Shown one piece after another: positions 62,992 through 64,000 of a stretch of DNA of 64,000 nt (position 1 is the first letter of the stretch; each line of letters starts with the position of its first letter). The notes under the pieces were generated by a model, which saw only the letters and a program-made list of their open reading frames with translations, ran no database searches and was not told the origin of the DNA. Origin of the DNA: Defluviicoccus sp. (GTDB taxonomy: Bacteria; Pseudomonadota; Alphaproteobacteria; MPNO01); NCBI GenBank assembly GCA_022826125.1, contig JAJDVM010000217.1, positions 1-64,000 of the forward strand, given 5' to 3'. The translations under genes were made by a program, and so were the position numbers.

Positions 62992-64000
62992 ATGCGCTAT
63001 CTGCCGCTGACCGATGCCGACCGCCGGGCGATGCTCGCCTCGATCGGCGCGCCGTCCGTCGACAGCCTGTTCCGGGACGTGCCCGAAGTGGCCCGCGATC
63101 CGGTTTTCGATCTGCCCGATCACGCCGGGGAGATCGAGGTCGAGCGCGATCTCGGTGCGCTCGCCGCACGGAACGTCGCCGCCGGATCGGTCCCGTTCTT
63201 CCTCGGCGCCGGCGCCTACCGCCACCACGTTCCGGCAAGCGTGGACGCGCTGATCCAGCGGGGCGAATTCCTCACCTCCTACACGCCCTATCAGCCCGAG
63301 ATTTCCCAGGGGACGCTGCAGGCGCTGTTCGAATTCCAGACCCAGGTCGCGCTGATCGCGGGGCTCGATGTCGCCAATGCCTCGATGTACGACGGCGCGA
63401 CCTCGTGCCTCGAGGCCGTCAGCATGGCGCTCCGGGTGACAAGGCGGCCGGGCGTGGTCCTGTCCGGCGCGCTCCATCCGCAATACCGCGAGGTGACGGA
63501 GACCGGTCTCAGGTACCTTTCCGCCGAGCTCGACTGCCCGCCGCCGGACTTCGACGGCACCGAGTCGCTCGTCGACCGGATCGACGCCGGGACCGCCTGC
63601 GTCGTCGTCCAGTATCCCGATTTCTTCGGCCGGGTGCGCGATCTGGCGCCGCTCGCCGAGGCGTGCCACGACGCCGGCGCGCTGCTCATCGTTGCGGTGA
63701 CCGAGGTCGTGGCGCTCGGCGCGCTGAAATCGCCCGGGGAGATGGGCGCCGACATCGTCGCCGCCGAGGGCAAGTCGATCGGCAATCCGCTCACTTTCGG
63801 CGGACCCTATGTCGGCCTGTTCGCCTGCCGCGAGCGTCACGTCCGGCAGATGCCGGGGCGTCTGGCGGGAGAGGCGCTCGATGCCGACGGGAAGCGCGGC
63901 TGGGTGCTGACGCTGGCGACGCGCGAGCAGCACATCCGGCGCGAGAAATCGACCAGCAACATCTGCACCAACTCGGGCCTCTGCGCGCTCGCCTTCACCA
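62992..64000 (+). CDS. gcvPA: Glycine dehydrogenase (decarboxylating) subunit 1, truncated by window end
   Basis: The open frame from the ATG at 62992 reaches the window edge with 336 codons and no stop. It reads [32 protein letters not shown], then [48 protein letters not shown] and [11 protein letters not shown], the pattern of the separate alpha subunit GcvPA of a two-subunit P protein. It is not in the ORF track because it lacks a stop. A gcvPB gene is expected next. Confidence 0.93.
   Translation, partial: MRYLPLTDADRRAMLASIGAPSVDSLFRDVPEVARDPVFDLPDHAGEIEVERDLGALAARNVAAGSVPFFLGAGAYRHHVPASVDALIQRGEFLTSYTPYQPEISQGTLQALFEFQTQVALIAGLDVANASMYDGATSCLEAVSMALRVTRRPGVVLSGALHPQYREVTETGLRYLSAELDCPPPDFDGTESLVDRIDAGTACVVVQYPDFFGRVRDLAPLAEACHDAGALLIVAVTEVVALGALKSPGEMGADIVAAEGKSIGNPLTFGGPYVGLFACRERHVRQMPGRLAGEALDADGKRGWVLTLATREQHIRREKSTSNICTNSGLCALAFT

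Overview
The window is a high-GC bacterial chromosome segment. Its gene content and order point to an alphaproteobacterium, perhaps near the Rhodospirillales. The pointers are a dnaB-alr-radA-cvpA-purF run, a DUF2794 gene, YqgE, homoserine kinase of the ThrB/choline-kinase fold next to ispH and rnhA, a split glycine dehydrogenase (GcvPA), and a GTTC-N7-GTTC type SOS box. The assignment is inferred from families and synteny only.

Layout, left to right. (1) 1-6900 is an accessory island. A transferrin-binding-protein-B-like gene is split by a complete IS1595-type element (213-3327) with 25-bp perfect inverted repeats and an 8-bp target duplication. Downstream of its transposase the element carries three passenger genes, all coupled by ATGA overlaps, including a DNA methyltransferase fused to an HNH domain that lacks the usual DPPF catalytic motif. 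A truncated XRE antitoxin and a restriction-modification pair (Mrr-like nuclease plus a beta-class SPPF methyltransferase) with an SOS-type box follow. (2) 6900-11330 holds a CoxMSL-like molybdenum hydroxylase operon. Its 5' end has been duplicated into a retropepsin-like gene, making a chimera. (3) 11454-15936 is a PotABCD-type ABC transporter. (4) 15990-30909 is mostly housekeeping: tRNA-Gln, ppx/gppA, rlmE, guaB, guaA, type 2 IPP isomerase, NUDIX, bamB and der. It is interrupted by an AT-rich promoter/operator and a ribbon-helix-helix/Mrr_N regulator plus Fic pair at 17995-20042. (5) 30925-39393 on the minus strand is one long gene train: dnaB, alr, mlaE, mlaF, radA, cvpA, purF, SDR. (6) 39577-46699 has CFA synthase, an alanine-zipper lipoprotein, an L,D-transpeptidase, UbiX, and a catabolic group (2-keto-4-pentenoate hydratase, transglutaminase-like protein, HpaB-type hydroxylase). 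(7) 46737-47404 holds two antitoxin genes whose toxin genes appear to have been deleted and joined. (8) 47594-64000 returns to transporters and core metabolism: two MFS proteins, a luciferase-like oxidoreductase, thrC, an M16 peptidase, a perfect 16-bp parS palindrome, yqgE, a DsbD-like protein, a peroxiredoxin, rnhA-thrB-ispH, a CDGSH protein, and a tandem glycine riboswitch in front of gcvT-gcvH-gcvPA, which runs off the end.

How the genes work together. Purine synthesis (purF, guaB, guaA), threonine synthesis (thrB, thrC), isoprenoids (ispH, IPP isomerase), envelope upkeep (bamB, mlaEF, alr, L,D-transpeptidase, CFA synthase) and replication or repair (dnaB, radA, rnhA) form the stable backbone. 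Scattered through it are defence or addiction modules and their remains. Several small genes look like products of illegitimate recombination: a chimeric antitoxin, a coxM/retropepsin fusion, and a fused toxin remnant. The parS site suggests the region may lie in the origin-proximal part of the chromosome.
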